This document shows, one piece after another, positions 16,699-26,006 of a stretch of DNA of 64,000 nt. A program made the position numbers and the translations under genes. The stretch is taken from contig DPGI01000009.1 in NCBI GenBank assembly GCA_003522085.1, positions 145,653 to 209,652 on the forward strand, in the 5' to 3' direction. The DNA is from Clostridiales bacterium. GTDB taxonomy: Bacteria; Bacillota; Clostridia; Christensenellales; UBA1242. The notes beneath the pieces were generated by a model. It was not told the origin of the DNA. It ran no database searches and saw only the letters and a list, made by a program, of their open reading frames with translations. The stretch's first letter is position 1; each line of letters opens with the position of its first letter.

Positions 16699-18231
16699 AT
16701 GTCAAAAAATATTGGAAGGGGGACCATAATTTTAATTGCAAGCGGGATTTTGTGCAAGGCGCTAGGGGCGCTTTTTAGACTTCCGCTTACTTCTATTTTG
16801 GGCATTGAGGGCATCGGCGTTTTTCAAATGGTTATGGCCGTCTATTCATTTGCGCTTGTTTTAACAAGCGGCGGCGTGGCGGCGACTCTTTCTAAATATG
16901 TGTCGCAAGCCAGGGCGCGCGGAGACTGGGGAAAGATCAAATCTCTTCTGAGATCGGCGCTTATTTATTCTTTAACTGGCGGAATAATTGTGGGCGGAAT
17001 AATTTTCGCTTTTGCCGGCGGAATTTCTGCTGTTCAATCAATTCCGGATGGGGTGCTGAGTTATCGCTTGATGATTTTGCTTGTTCCTTTTGGCGGAATA
17101 ATCGCTGCGGTAAGGGGAGTGTTTCAAGGATATGAAAACATGACACCAACAGCCGTAAGTCAAGTTTTAGAACAAGGTGGCAAGTTTGGATTTGGGCTGC
17201 TGTTTGCTTTTTTGTTTGGCAAAAAAGGTTTGGCGGCTGGTGTTTTTGGTGCGTTTTTAGGCATAACGATAAGTGAAGTAATCGTAATAATGGTCCTTTC
17301 AATATATATGAAAATGCGCGGAAGAAATAACAAAAATGTGCTGTCTAAAACAAAAACGGCTTTTGTTAAAGACACGGCTACGCTGTCTTTGGGATTGTCG
17401 ATTATGCCGCTTGTGTCGGCTATTGACAGTTTTATCATTGTTTCAAGGCTGATGCTTGCTGGTTTTTCGGCCGAAAACGCAACTGCTTTATTTGGACTTC
17501 AAACGGGAGTCGTCGGCGCGCTGATGAATTTTCCACTTATTCTTTCTTCGTCTATTTCTGTCGCGCTGTTGCCGTCTGTTTCATATGACGAAGCAGCGCT
17601 TAGCGAGCAAAGTCAAAATTCTATTTCAAAAACACTCAAAATCATGTGGCTTGTGCTTATGCCACTTTCGGTCGGAATCGCGTCCATTTCGAGACCGCTT
17701 TATAGTTTAATCTACCCAAATTTAGACAAAAATTTACTAGACTTCGCTGTCAATTTAACCTATTTGGGTGCTGTTTCAACCATAGTCACGGCGCTTATGC
17801 AATTTTTTGTTACTTTACTGCAAGCGAAGGGGCTGTTTAGATATTGCATGTTAAGTTATCTGGTTGCAGGGGTGGCAAAAATCCTTTGCGTTTATTTTTT
17901 GTGTGCCATCGAAAGTGTGAATATTTATGGAATTGCGGTGGGAAACATTGCGTTTGCAAGCATAGTTGTGATTATGGCGCTTGTCAGAAACAAGCGCAAG
18001 GTTTCGGTGGGATTTTTTGATTTGGTGCTGCCACTTTTGTCTGCTGTCGCTATGAATTTGGCGATTTTAAGGCTGCTTAGCCTGACAAGTTTTTCGCCGA
18101 TTGTGCAAGTGGTGCTTAGTATTGCACTTGGCGGCGTTATATATGTTGTTTCCACGCTTCCGACCAGCAGTGAAATCGTTAAAGATTATGTGAAAGCGAA
18201 AAATAAAAAGCAAGAAAAAAAGCCAAACTGA
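16699..18231 (+). CDS. SpoVB/MurJ-type polysaccharide (lipid II) flippase
   Basis: A 510-aa integral membrane protein of the MOP superfamily with about 14 hydrophobic segments. The N-terminus GRGTIILIASGILCKALGAL, then RLPLTSILGIEGIGVFQMV, is typical of SpoVB and related Firmicutes flippases, which move lipid-linked cell-wall or spore-cortex precursors. The basic tail is KNKKQEKKPN. No SD is seen. A weak -10-like TACACT ends 6 nt before the ATG with TTGCAT 18 nt further up, so it may be leaderless. It is followed by dus. Confidence 0.85.
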   Translation: MSKNIGRGTIILIASGILCKALGALFRLPLTSILGIEGIGVFQMVMAVYSFALVLTSGGVAATLSKYVSQARARGDWGKIKSLLRSALIYSLTGGIIVGGIIFAFAGGISAVQSIPDGVLSYRLMILLVPFGGIIAAVRGVFQGYENMTPTAVSQVLEQGGKFGFGLLFAFLFGKKGLAAGVFGAFLGITISEVIVIMVLSIYMKMRGRNNKNVLSKTKTAFVKDTATLSLGLSIMPLVSAIDSFIIVSRLMLAGFSAENATALFGLQTGVVGALMNFPLILSSSISVALLPSVSYDEAALSEQSQNSISKTLKIMWLVLMPLSVGIASISRPLYSLIYPNLDKNLLDFAVNLTYLGAVSTIVTALMQFFVTLLQAKGLFRYCMLSYLVAGVAKILCVYFLCAIESVNIYGIAVGNIAFASIVVIMALVRNKRKVSVGFFDLVLPLLSAVAMNLAILRLLSLTSFSPIVQVVLSIALGGVIYVVSTLPTSSEIVKDYVKAKNKKQEKKPN

Positions 18232-18272
18232 AATATCTTTGAAAATCAGTTTGTTTGATTGATAAAGTTTGA

Positions 18273-18278
18273 TAAAAT
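18273..18278 (+). promoter_or_regulatory. -10 box 6 nt before the dus ATG (leaderless candidate)
   Basis: TAAAAT (18273-18278), then 6 nt to ATG at 18285; a possible -35 is TTGTTT (18251-18256), 16 nt up. No SD. Confidence 0.5.
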
Positions 18279-18284
18279 ATTGTC

Positions 18285-19217
18285 ATGACAGATTTACTCA
18301 AACTTGACAATAACATAGTTATTGCTCCTATGGCGGGATACAGCGATGTGGGATTCCGCTCTATTTGTTGTGACTTTGGTTCGGGTGCGACGTTTACCGA
18401 AATGTTGTCGGCACAGGCTATGCTTTACGGCAACAAAAAGACGCAAGATATGACATTTAGATATCCAACTGAAAAGTGTGTAATCGCTCAGATTTTTGGA
18501 AATGATCCAATTGTTATGGCGCGCGCAGTTGGCAATCCGATATTAGATGGGTTTGAAGGCATAGATATAAACATGGGTTGCCCAGCGCCAAAAGTTGTAA
18601 AAAACGGCGAAGGCTCGGCGCTTTTGAAGAATTTGCCACTTGCGGGAAGAATCATTCAGGCGTGCAAAAAAGAGGCGGGAATGCGTCCGCTTAGTGTGAA
18701 GGTTAGGTTGGGCTTTAATGAAAACAACATCACCGAAATCGCAAAAATGTGTGAAGAGAGCGGAGCAGATTTTATCACTGTTCATGGCAGAACGACCAAG
18801 CAAATGTTTGCGGGCGAAGTTGATTATGATTCAATCGCAAAAGCAAAACAAAGCGTTTCGATTCCGGTTTTCGGAAATGGGAATGTGACAGATAAACATA
18901 GTTATGAAAAAATGCTTTCGACGGGAGTTGACGGTATTATGATTGGCAGAGGTGTTGTTGGCAAACCTTGGCTGATAGCCGATTTGCTTGACAAACCTTA
19001 TGTTATTTCGCCGATTGAGGCAATAAAAAAACATGTTGAAATTTTGCGAAAATATTATCCGGAGCAATGGATTGTTTTGTTTATGCGAAAGCATTTTATC
19101 GCATATGCCTCTGCCTTTAAAGGTGGGGCGAAAAGCAAGATTGCGCTTTCGACCAGTCAAAGCATTGATGAAAGTTTAAATATATTGCAAGAACTTTATA
19201 ATCATTTTGAAATTTAA
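18285..19217 (+). CDS. dus: tRNA-dihydrouridine synthase (Dus family)
   Basis: A 310-aa FMN-dependent enzyme that reduces uridines in the tRNA D-loop. TIM barrel with FMN-site start VIAPMAGYSDVGFRSICCDF, catalytic-loop motif DINMGCPAPKVVKNGEGSAL holding the active Cys, and the phosphate-binding VFGNGNVTD and GIMIGRGVVGKPW. Helical C-domain from about 240. DusB-like in motif form. Start codon 6 nt from a -10 box. Confidence 0.95.
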   Translation: MTDLLKLDNNIVIAPMAGYSDVGFRSICCDFGSGATFTEMLSAQAMLYGNKKTQDMTFRYPTEKCVIAQIFGNDPIVMARAVGNPILDGFEGIDINMGCPAPKVVKNGEGSALLKNLPLAGRIIQACKKEAGMRPLSVKVRLGFNENNITEIAKMCEESGADFITVHGRTTKQMFAGEVDYDSIAKAKQSVSIPVFGNGNVTDKHSYEKMLSTGVDGIMIGRGVVGKPWLIADLLDKPYVISPIEAIKKHVEILRKYYPEQWIVLFMRKHFIAYASAFKGGAKSKIALSTSQSIDESLNILQELYNHFEI

Positions 19218-19252
19218 ACAAAAAAGTGTATATTATTTTTAGGAGGCTTTAT

Positions 19253-20434
19253 ATGAAAAGAAGCATCAGAGATTTAGTCAACCTTGAAGGCAAACGGGTG
19301 TTTTTAAGAACAGACTTCAACTTACCTATGGACAATGCTGGTAGAATTACAGATACGACAAGACTGATCAGCGAATTACCTACGATAAGATTTTTGGTTG
19401 AACGCGGCGCGCGCGTTATTATTTGCTCGCACCTTGGCAGACCAAAGGGGTTTGATTTTAGGCTTTCTTTGTGGCCAATCTCGCTGATTTTAATGAAATA
19501 TTTTCCTGGAAAAGTTTCGTTTGCGCACAAAGTAGTTGGCGATGAAGTTAAAAAACAAGTTGAATGCATGTCAAACGGCTCAATCCTGCTTTTAGAAAAT
19601 GTTAGATTTTACAAAGAAGAAACTGAAAACGATCCTGAGTTTTCAAAAGAACTTGCTTCGCTTGCAGACATTTATGTAAACGATGCGTTTGGTGTTATCC
19701 ACAGAAAGCACGCATCGACTTATGGCGTTGCAAGACTTTTGCCAAATGCAATTGGATTTTTGGTTGAAAATGAACTCAACATTATTACAAACGCGTTAAA
19801 AAATCCACAACAACCTTTCATCGCTATCTTTGGTGGAGCAAAGGTTGAAGATAAAATTTCGGCAATTTTAAATATTCTCAAAACTGCCGACATTATTTTG
19901 GTTGGCGGAGCGATGGCTTATTCGTTTATGATGGCAAAAAATCAAACCATCGGCCGCAGTTTTTCAAGCTTAAACAGCGTCACAATCGCAAAGCAGATTT
20001 TGGAAGAAGCCCAAAAAGCGGGCAAGCGAATTGTGCTTCCTGTTGACCATATAGCATATATGTATGGTGACAAAAAACGCAAGACTTTTGTTACTGAAGT
20101 TTTGTCAGGCGAAATGGTCGGCTGTGATATTGGTCCTAAGACAATCAAACTTTTTTCCGAAGAGATAGGAAAGGCAAAACAAGTTATTTGGAACGGACCG
20201 CTTGGAATGTATGAAGAACCAAAATTCCAAAAAGGAACATTTGAAATAGCAAAAATAATTGGTCATAGCACCGCTTATTCAATAGTTGGCGGTGGAGATA
20301 GCGCAAGTGCGGTTAAACAGGCGCATTGTCTTAGAATGATAAATCATGTTTCAACAGGCGGAGGAGCTACACTTAAACTTATGGGCGGTGAATCTTTGCC
20401 AGGGATCGAAGTAATTCAGGAGAAATCAGTATGA
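19253..20434 (+). CDS. pgk: Phosphoglycerate kinase
   Basis: A 393-aa glycolytic kinase (1,3-bisphosphoglycerate + ADP to 3-phosphoglycerate + ATP). N-domain signature VFLRTDFNLPMD and substrate-binding ICSHLGRPKG. C-domain nucleotide motifs AIFGGAKVEDKI and YSIVGGGDSASAV. The start is taken at 19253, after AGGAGG with 5-6 nt spacing, rather than an in-frame codon upstream of the SD. Overlaps tpiA by 4 nt. Confidence 0.97.
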   Translation: MKRSIRDLVNLEGKRVFLRTDFNLPMDNAGRITDTTRLISELPTIRFLVERGARVIICSHLGRPKGFDFRLSLWPISLILMKYFPGKVSFAHKVVGDEVKKQVECMSNGSILLLENVRFYKEETENDPEFSKELASLADIYVNDAFGVIHRKHASTYGVARLLPNAIGFLVENELNIITNALKNPQQPFIAIFGGAKVEDKISAILNILKTADIILVGGAMAYSFMMAKNQTIGRSFSSLNSVTIAKQILEEAQKAGKRIVLPVDHIAYMYGDKKRKTFVTEVLSGEMVGCDIGPKTIKLFSEEIGKAKQVIWNGPLGMYEEPKFQKGTFEIAKIIGHSTAYSIVGGGDSASAVKQAHCLRMINHVSTGGGATLKLMGGESLPGIEVIQEKSV

Positions 20435-21180
20435 AAAAATTGATTATTGCAAATTTAAAAATGAACCAAAATGCAACTGAAGCAAAATTGTATTTCACAA
20501 AACTTGTTGCGGGGTTTACAAGTCAAAAATGTGACTTAGTTGTTTGCCCAAGTTATGTTGCATTGCCAATAGCAAACTATTTGACAGTTGGCAGTCCAAT
20601 CAAACTAGGCGCGCAAAATGTCAGCGACGAAGAAAACGGCGCACACACTGGCGAAATCAGCGCAAGCATGCTTAAAGACATTGGCGCAGAATACGTTATT
20701 GTCGGACACAGCGAAAGAAGAACCAAGTTTAAAGAAAGCGATAAACTTATAAATAAAAAGATTAAATTTGCGCTTAAATACAGACTAAAATGTGTGCTTT
20801 GCATTGGCGAAAGCCTTGCAGATAGAAACAGCGGAAAAACTTATGAAATATTAAAGAAGCAACTCGATGAAGATTTGCGCGGACTTTATGAAAACGAACT
20901 TGAAAGCGTTGTCATCGCATATGAGCCAGTTTGGGCCATTGGGACGGGCAACAATGCATCAGTTAAAGATGTGGAACTTGCCGCAAGGCAAATCAGAAAA
21001 GTTGTTTATGAAAACTTCTCAGAAAAGGCAAGCCGTGACATTCAAGTTGTTTATGGCGGAAGTTTAAACGAGAAAATTTATGCCGCACTTATTTCGGCAA
21101 GTGGAATTGATGGCGGGCTGTTTGGCGGTTCATCACTAAGCGCAAACTCATTTTTAAATATGATAAATTCATTAAAATAA
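20431..21180 (+). CDS. tpiA: Triosephosphate isomerase
   Basis: A 249-aa TIM-barrel enzyme. Catalytic Lys in ANLKMNQN (about residue 11), His in IVGHSERRTKF (about 95), Glu in AYEPVWAIGTG (about 165), and phosphate-loop residues in VYGGSLNEK. Overlaps pgk by ATGA, so the pair is co-transcribed and coupled; gapA is not adjacent here. Confidence 0.97.
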   Translation: MKKLIIANLKMNQNATEAKLYFTKLVAGFTSQKCDLVVCPSYVALPIANYLTVGSPIKLGAQNVSDEENGAHTGEISASMLKDIGAEYVIVGHSERRTKFKESDKLINKKIKFALKYRLKCVLCIGESLADRNSGKTYEILKKQLDEDLRGLYENELESVVIAYEPVWAIGTGNNASVKDVELAARQIRKVVYENFSEKASRDIQVVYGGSLNEKIYAALISASGIDGGLFGGSSLSANSFLNMINSLK

Positions 21181-21205
21181 CAAAGGCAGTGCGGGCAAAT
21201 ATAAT

Positions 21206-21234
21206 TTGACAAACACCGTCACATAGTTTAATAT
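21206..21234 (+). promoter_or_regulatory. dnaX promoter giving a predicted leaderless mRNA
   Basis: TTGACA (21206-21211), 17-nt spacer, TAATAT (21229-21234), then 6 nt to ATG at 21241. No SD. Confidence 0.7.
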
Positions 21235-21240
21235 AAAGAT

Positions 21241-22676
21241 ATGGAAAATCATTTAGCACTTTACAGAAAATACAGACCACAAACATTTGATGAAGTGGTA
21301 GGTCAAGAACACATTACGAAAACTCTGGCAAATCAAATTGTGTCAGACAAACTTTCTCACGCCTATCTTTTTACTGGTTCACGCGGAACGGGCAAAACCA
21401 GTGTTGCAAAAATCTTTGCAAAGGCAGTTAATTGCACTCACAACGAAAACGGATCGCCTTGCGGTCAATGCGAAAGTTGCAAGAGAATCAGCGAAGGTCG
21501 CGATGTAAACGTAATTGAAATTGACGCTGCTTCAAACAACCGTGTTGACGACATAAGAGAATTGCGCGAAAAGGTTAAGTTTGCACCAATAGATGCTAAA
21601 TACAAAGTTTACATCATCGACGAAGTGCATATGCTTTCAGACAGTGCATTCAACGCGCTTTTAAAAACATTGGAAGAACCACCAAAATATGTGATTTTCA
21701 TTTTGGCGACAACTGAAGTTCACAAACTTCCTGCAACGATTCTTTCAAGATGTTCTAGATTTGATTTTAGATTGCTTTCAATCGAAAACCTTTGCAAGGT
21801 TTTAAACAAAGTTTTTGCAAGTGAAGAAATTACCGCCGAACCAGAAGCCGTTAAACTTATCGCAGCAAGCGGCGAAGGAAGTGTGAGAGATACTCTTTCA
21901 ATTGCTGACAGTATAAATGCATATGCAGACGGGAACATCACAAAAGAAGACGTTTTAAAGGTTTTGGGAACAACCGATCACGACCTTTTGATCGAATTCT
22001 TTGACAAAATTATAAACAAAGATATTGGCGGCGTGCTTTCGCTTATAAGCGAAATTGACGGCAAGGGCAAAAACCTAGCAGTGTTTGCTAAGGATTGCGC
22101 TAAACATGCAAGAGATTTGCTTGTTTGCAAAACTTGCAATGAGCCAGCGGCTATACTCAACTTTCCAGAAGAACTTTTGAAAAAATACACCGCACAAGCT
22201 CAAGAAGTTAGCGACAAAGATTTGATTTGCTATATGCAAAATTTTGCAGCAAGCGAAACCGAACTTAGATATGCACTTTCAACTAGATTGCTGCTTGAAA
22301 GCATTGCAATAAATTGCATTAACGGTGAAACCGCAAAAAAAAACTAATTAAACAAGTTGCCTCTAATAACGAGCGTGACATTTGGGGAAAAGTTGTGCTG
22401 TTTTTAAAAGAACACCGACATATTGCCATGTTTGTTGCTTGTGGAGACATTACAGAAGTTGCTGTGCAAGACGGAAAATTTATTATCACAGCACCAGACA
22501 AAACAGTTTATGCGCTGCTCAGCCAAGGTAAGCGAGAAATCGAACGTGCGCTTTCATGGCAGGGGCTTGAACTTAATGTAGTCATCGAAGAAAAAGAAAT
22601 CGTGCCGGATAAATTTGAAGACGACAAAAAAGTGCTTTCAAAAATCTTTGGCAAAAAACTTACAACCATAGAATAA
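21241..22676 (+). CDS. dnaX: DNA polymerase III clamp-loader subunit DnaX; gamma in frame 0, tau by -1 shift at an A9 run
   Basis: Frame 0 (21241-22347) encodes 368 aa: Walker A TGSRGTGKTSVAKIF, a four-Cys zinc module, Walker B IIDEVHMLSD, and sensor and lid domains, ending ...GETAKKN. The stop follows nine A residues at 22335-22343. In the -1 frame reading continues at once into about 110 aa that look like the normal Firmicutes DnaX C-terminus (NERDIWGKVVLFLKEHRHIA ... KKLTTIE), ending at 22676, about 478 aa in all. This fits DnaX slippage or frameshifting as known in Thermus and E. coli. A homopolymer sequencing error would give the same picture. ybaB and recR follow. Confidence 0.85.
22335..22343 (+). 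promoter_or_regulatory. A9 slippery run in dnaX
   Basis: Nine consecutive A residues in codons GCA AAA AAA AAC TAA. Adding one A in the mRNA, or a -1 ribosomal shift, opens the frame that carries the C-terminal domain. No strong downstream hairpin is evident, which favours transcriptional slippage over a stimulated ribosomal shift. Confidence 0.65.
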
Positions 22677-22688
22677 TTGGAGGAATAT

Positions 22689-23009
22689 ATGGGATACGGA
22701 TTTGGTGGATTTGGCGGAGGAAATATGCAACAACTCATGCGCCAAGCACAAAAAATGCAGCAAGACATGCAACGTGCGCGTGCCGAACTTGACGAAAGAG
22801 AATTTACAAGCAGTGTTGGCGGAGGAATGGTTGAACTGACTATGCTTGGAAACAAGACAGTAAAATCACTTTCCATCAAACCTGAAGTTATTGATCCTGA
22901 TGACAAAGAAATGCTTGAAGACTTGATTGTAAGCGCGTTTAACGACGTTATCGCTAAAATCGAAATCGCAGAAAAAGAAACTATGCCTAATATGCCGGGG
23001 ATGATGTAA
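22689..23009 (+). CDS. ybaB: YbaB/EbfC nucleoid-associated protein
   Basis: 106 aa. After a short Gly-rich head (MGYGFGGFGGGNMQQLMRQA), a helix is followed by the typical beta core (VGGGMVELTMLGNKTVKSLS) and the motif DPDDKEMLEDLIVSAFNDV. Dimeric DNA-binding protein found between dnaX and recR in most bacteria. Start 22689 follows GGAGG by 5 nt. Ends one nt before the recR start. Confidence 0.95.
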   Translation: MGYGFGGFGGGNMQQLMRQAQKMQQDMQRARAELDEREFTSSVGGGMVELTMLGNKTVKSLSIKPEVIDPDDKEMLEDLIVSAFNDVIAKIEIAEKETMPNMPGMM

Positions 23010-23010
23010 G

Positions 23011-23604
23011 ATGGCAAGATTTGACGAACCTATTGAAAGACTGATTGAATATTTTCGCTCTTTGCCTGGGGTCGGTTATAAAACTGCACAAAGATATGCC
23101 TATTCAATAATCGAAGGCTCAAACGAACGTGCTGAAAACTTTGCAAACGCCATAAAAGACGTTAAAAGTAAAATCGGACTTTGCACTAAGTGCGGGAATT
23201 ATACGGACAAGCCTGTTTGTGATATTTGCGAAAAGCGCAGCGGCAAAACTATTTGCGTAGTTAAAGAGCCAAAAGATATTCTTTCAATGGAAAAAATAAA
23301 AAACTACGACGGAGTTTATCACGTGTTGTTTGGACTTATAAGTCCGCTTGAAGGCAAAGGTCCAAATGATATTAAAGTGAAAGAACTTTTAAATCGCATA
23401 AACGAACTTGGAACAGAAGAAGTCATTATGGCAACTGATCCAGACGTTGAAGGCGACGCGACAGCAATGTATATCGCAAAACTTTTAAAGCCAATGGGCA
23501 TAAAGGTTACGCGTCTTGCTCAAGGAATCTCTATGGGCAGCGATCTTGAATACGCCGATGAAATTACGCTTTCAAAAGCGATGGAAGGAAGAAGAGAAAT
23601 TTGA
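23011..23604 (+). CDS. recR: Recombination protein RecR
   Basis: 197 aa, normal length. Helix-hairpin-helix LPGVGYKTAQRYAYSI, four-Cys zinc finger CTKCGNYTDKPVCDICE, Toprim domain with VIMATDPDVEGDATAMYIA, and a C-terminal Walker-like segment. Acts with RecF/RecO in loading RecA at gaps. Coupled to ybaB (1-nt gap) and overlapping argS by 4 nt. Confidence 0.97.
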   Translation: MARFDEPIERLIEYFRSLPGVGYKTAQRYAYSIIEGSNERAENFANAIKDVKSKIGLCTKCGNYTDKPVCDICEKRSGKTICVVKEPKDILSMEKIKNYDGVYHVLFGLISPLEGKGPNDIKVKELLNRINELGTEEVIMATDPDVEGDATAMYIAKLLKPMGIKVTRLAQGISMGSDLEYADEITLSKAMEGRREI

Positions 23605-25337
23605 TTAGAAAACTTTTAGAACAAAAACTTAATAATGCTGCTAAAACTGAAAACCTGCCACAATCGTTTTCAGTTTCTTTTTCGGGCATACCTGCAATGT
23701 GCGACTTTCAAAGCAACTCATGCTTTGTTTTGGCAAAACAACTTCATGCAAACCCACTTGATATAGCGCAAAAAATTGTTGCAAATCTTCAAAATGACGA
23801 AGATTTTGTTTTTGAAGCAGTTCGACCTGCATTTATCAACATTAAACTCACAGATAAGGGTATAAACAAACTTGCGCAAGATATTAAACTTGACAAAGTT
23901 GGTCGCATTGGCGATGGCAAGCGCATATATCTTGACTACGGCGGGCCAAACTGTGGCAAAGCGATGCACATTGGGCATATGCGCTCGTTTAATATTGGTG
24001 AAGCATTTAAACGCCTTTACAAAAAACTTGGCTACGACGTTATCAGCGACATTTTCTTGGGCGACTGGGGAATGCCAATGGGACTGATTATGGCTATGCT
24101 TGAAAAAGAAGGAACGCTTGATGATTACATAGCGGGCAAATTGCCACTTACCCTTGATGTGATGAATGTGGCATATCCAAAAGCAAGCAAATTAAAGTCA
24201 GAAGACGAAAAGTTTAAGGCGCGCGCCGAAGAGATTACTTTGCTTTTCCAACACAAAACACAACCTTATTTTGATTTTTGGAAGAGACTTCGAAATACAT
24301 CGGTTTCGGCAATCAAACAAGTTTGCAAAATGCTTAACATAAGCTTTGACCTTTGGAACGGCGAAAGCACTGCAAATGAATATATCCCGGAGGTGCTTAA
24401 AATATTTAGAGAGAAAAATCTCGTTCGTCAAAGCCAAGGTGCACTTGTTGTTGACGTGGCACAAGAAGGGGAACAAATTCCTATTCCAAAAAAATCGCCA
24501 GACGAAGTTCAGAGATATGAAAATCCTATGCCACCACTTATTTTGCAAAAGTCAAATGGTGGGGATATGTATGCAACAAGCGACGTTGCAACTATATATT
24601 TAAGAAATAAACTTTATCACCCGGACGCTATTCACTATTTCAGTGACGCAAGACAAAATCAACATTTTACGCAAGTTTTTAGAGCCTGCAAAATGGCGGG
24701 CATATCGCCCGAAAATCAGCAACTTTGGCACACTGGCTTCGGGACGGTCAACGGCAAGGACGGCAAGGCTTTAAAGACGCGTGATGGCAATAATATGCAA
24801 CTTCTTGACCTTATGAACATGCTTTATTCTAAGGCTGAAGAAAAGTTGATTGCAAACGGAACAGAATATGACGAAAACCTTAAACGCCAAATAGGCAATG
24901 CCGCTTTAAAGTTTGTTGACCTTTCAAGTAATGTTGAAAAAGATTATAACTTTGATATTGACCGCGTGCTTGCCTTTGAAGGGAAAACAGGCCCATACAT
25001 TCAATACACCGCTTGCAGAATTAAATCTATTTTAAACAAGGCGGGAGAGTTTGAAGAAAACTTTAACCTTTTGCCAGAACACAGAAAAGTTATTTTGGCG
25101 CTGAACAAACTTCAATCAAGTTATGCTTTGAGTTTTGAAGAAAAAAGTCTAAACAGCATTTGCACAAGCCTTTACGAAGCAGCAAGCGAATTTGCAAGTT
25201 TTTACAACACTTGCCATGTCCTTTCTGAACCAGATTTGCAAAAGCGTTCGGCACATCTTACACTTTTAAAACTTACGCTTGACGCGCTTACAAGAGGCGC
25301 AGATATTCTTGGAATTGAAATTCCACAAAAAATGTAG
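23601..25337 (+). CDS. argS: Arginyl-tRNA synthetase
   Basis: 578-aa class-I synthetase. HIGH motif in GGPNCGKAMHIGHMRSFNIG (about 115); KMSKS-like loop replaced by GKALKTRDGNNM (about 390), the usual ArgS form; C-terminal DALR anticodon domain including GPYIQYTACRIKSIL. The start is TTG, overlapping the recR stop (TTGA), so it is translated by coupling. Finding argS as fifth gene of the dnaX cluster is not standard. Confidence 0.96.
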   Translation: MIRKLLEQKLNNAAKTENLPQSFSVSFSGIPAMCDFQSNSCFVLAKQLHANPLDIAQKIVANLQNDEDFVFEAVRPAFINIKLTDKGINKLAQDIKLDKVGRIGDGKRIYLDYGGPNCGKAMHIGHMRSFNIGEAFKRLYKKLGYDVISDIFLGDWGMPMGLIMAMLEKEGTLDDYIAGKLPLTLDVMNVAYPKASKLKSEDEKFKARAEEITLLFQHKTQPYFDFWKRLRNTSVSAIKQVCKMLNISFDLWNGESTANEYIPEVLKIFREKNLVRQSQGALVVDVAQEGEQIPIPKKSPDEVQRYENPMPPLILQKSNGGDMYATSDVATIYLRNKLYHPDAIHYFSDARQNQHFTQVFRACKMAGISPENQQLWHTGFGTVNGKDGKALKTRDGNNMQLLDLMNMLYSKAEEKLIANGTEYDENLKRQIGNAALKFVDLSSNVEKDYNFDIDRVLAFEGKTGPYIQYTACRIKSILNKAGEFEENFNLLPEHRKVILALNKLQSSYALSFEEKSLNSICTSLYEAASEFASFYNTCHVLSEPDLQKRSAHLTLLKLTLDALTRGADILGIEIPQKM

Positions 25338-25389
25338 ATCCCTTTAAAATAAAGAGAGAAAAATATTTTAATTATTTTTTAAAAAGGTA

Positions 25390-25418
25390 TTTACAAATCA
25401 AATTTTTTATGATATTAT
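25390..25418 (+). promoter_or_regulatory. Promoter of the 40-aa gene
   Basis: TTTACA (25390-25395), 17 nt, TATTAT (25413-25418), followed by AGGAGG at 25431-25436. Confidence 0.6.
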
Positions 25419-25441
25419 CTAGGTATCAATAGGAGGTAGAC

Positions 25442-25564
25442 ATGCCAGTTTATACATTAAGAATTCCAAAAGAAATGAATATTGTAAGTTACAATCCTGT
25501 TCAAGCAGGCAAGACAAAAGAAGCGTCAATCGGCAAAGTTGCAGAAAAGGGTCTTGAATTATAA
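25442..25564 (+). CDS. 40-aa protein of unknown function
   Basis: A very small gene with full signals: promoter, AGGAGG 5 nt before the ATG, TAA stop and a terminator 18 nt behind. The product begins MPVYTLRIPKEMNIVSYNPV and ends KVAEKGLEL; basic, no membrane segment. The start TLRIPKEM resembles the strand of ribbon-helix-helix proteins but the helices do not follow, so it may be a truncated relative or an unrelated peptide. Confidence 0.6.
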   Translation: MPVYTLRIPKEMNIVSYNPVQAGKTKEASIGKVAEKGLEL

Positions 25565-25581
25565 TATATAATTTTTTCTTT

Positions 25582-25607
25582 AAACGAGCGTTTTGCTCGT
25601 TTTTTTA
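25582..25607 (+). terminator. Terminator of the 40-aa gene
   Basis: ACGAGC (25584-25589) / GCTCGT (25595-25600), 5-nt loop, then seven T. Confidence 0.85.
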
Positions 25608-25667
25608 TGTCATTTTGTTTGCTAAACAATGTTTTGTTGTGCTAAAATAAAATAAGTGGAGAGAAAA

Positions 25668-25955
25668 ATGCAACAATTTATTTACCCAGCAATTTTTTAT
25701 ATCGACGAAGACGAAACAAAAGTCTACTTTCCAGACCTTGACATTTCAACCTCGGGAGACAATTATGACGAGGCCTTTTTGTTTGCAAAAGAACTTTTGA
25801 AAGTCTATTTTCTTTACGCAATCTCAAATGATTTGGACTTTAATTTCCCTTCAAGTTTCAACGACATCAAAAACAAATGCACAGGCAAAGAAGTTCCGCT
25901 TTTGATTGATACGGTCATTGCACCAGCCGACATCAAAGCATTTAAAAAAAGTTAA
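25668..25955 (+). CDS. HicB-like protein without a partner
   Basis: 95 aa from the ATG after GGAGAG; an in-frame GTG at 25656 lies before the SD. The N-terminal YPAIFYIDEDETKVYFPDLD, then STSGDNYDEAFLFAKELLKV, follows the HicB antitoxin fold (beta-beta-beta-alpha with FPDL and G/D..EA.. signature). No HicA toxin gene and no DNA-binding tail is seen. It may be an orphan or a housekeeping HicB-fold protein. Confidence 0.65.
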   Translation: MQQFIYPAIFYIDEDETKVYFPDLDISTSGDNYDEAFLFAKELLKVYFLYAISNDLDFNFPSSFNDIKNKCTGKEVPLLIDTVIAPADIKAFKKS

Positions 25956-25974
25956 GTTTTTGCTCGCTTTTCTC

Positions 25975-26003
25975 TTGACATAAAAACATGGTTATGTTAA
26001 AAT
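25975..26003 (+). promoter_or_regulatory. Promoter of rpmG-secE-nusG-rplK-rplA
   Basis: TTGACA (25975-25980), exactly 17 nt, TAAAAT (25998-26003). The predicted start point (about 26010) falls at the foot of the hairpin at 26007-26031. Confidence 0.75.
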
Positions 26004-26006
26004 ACA

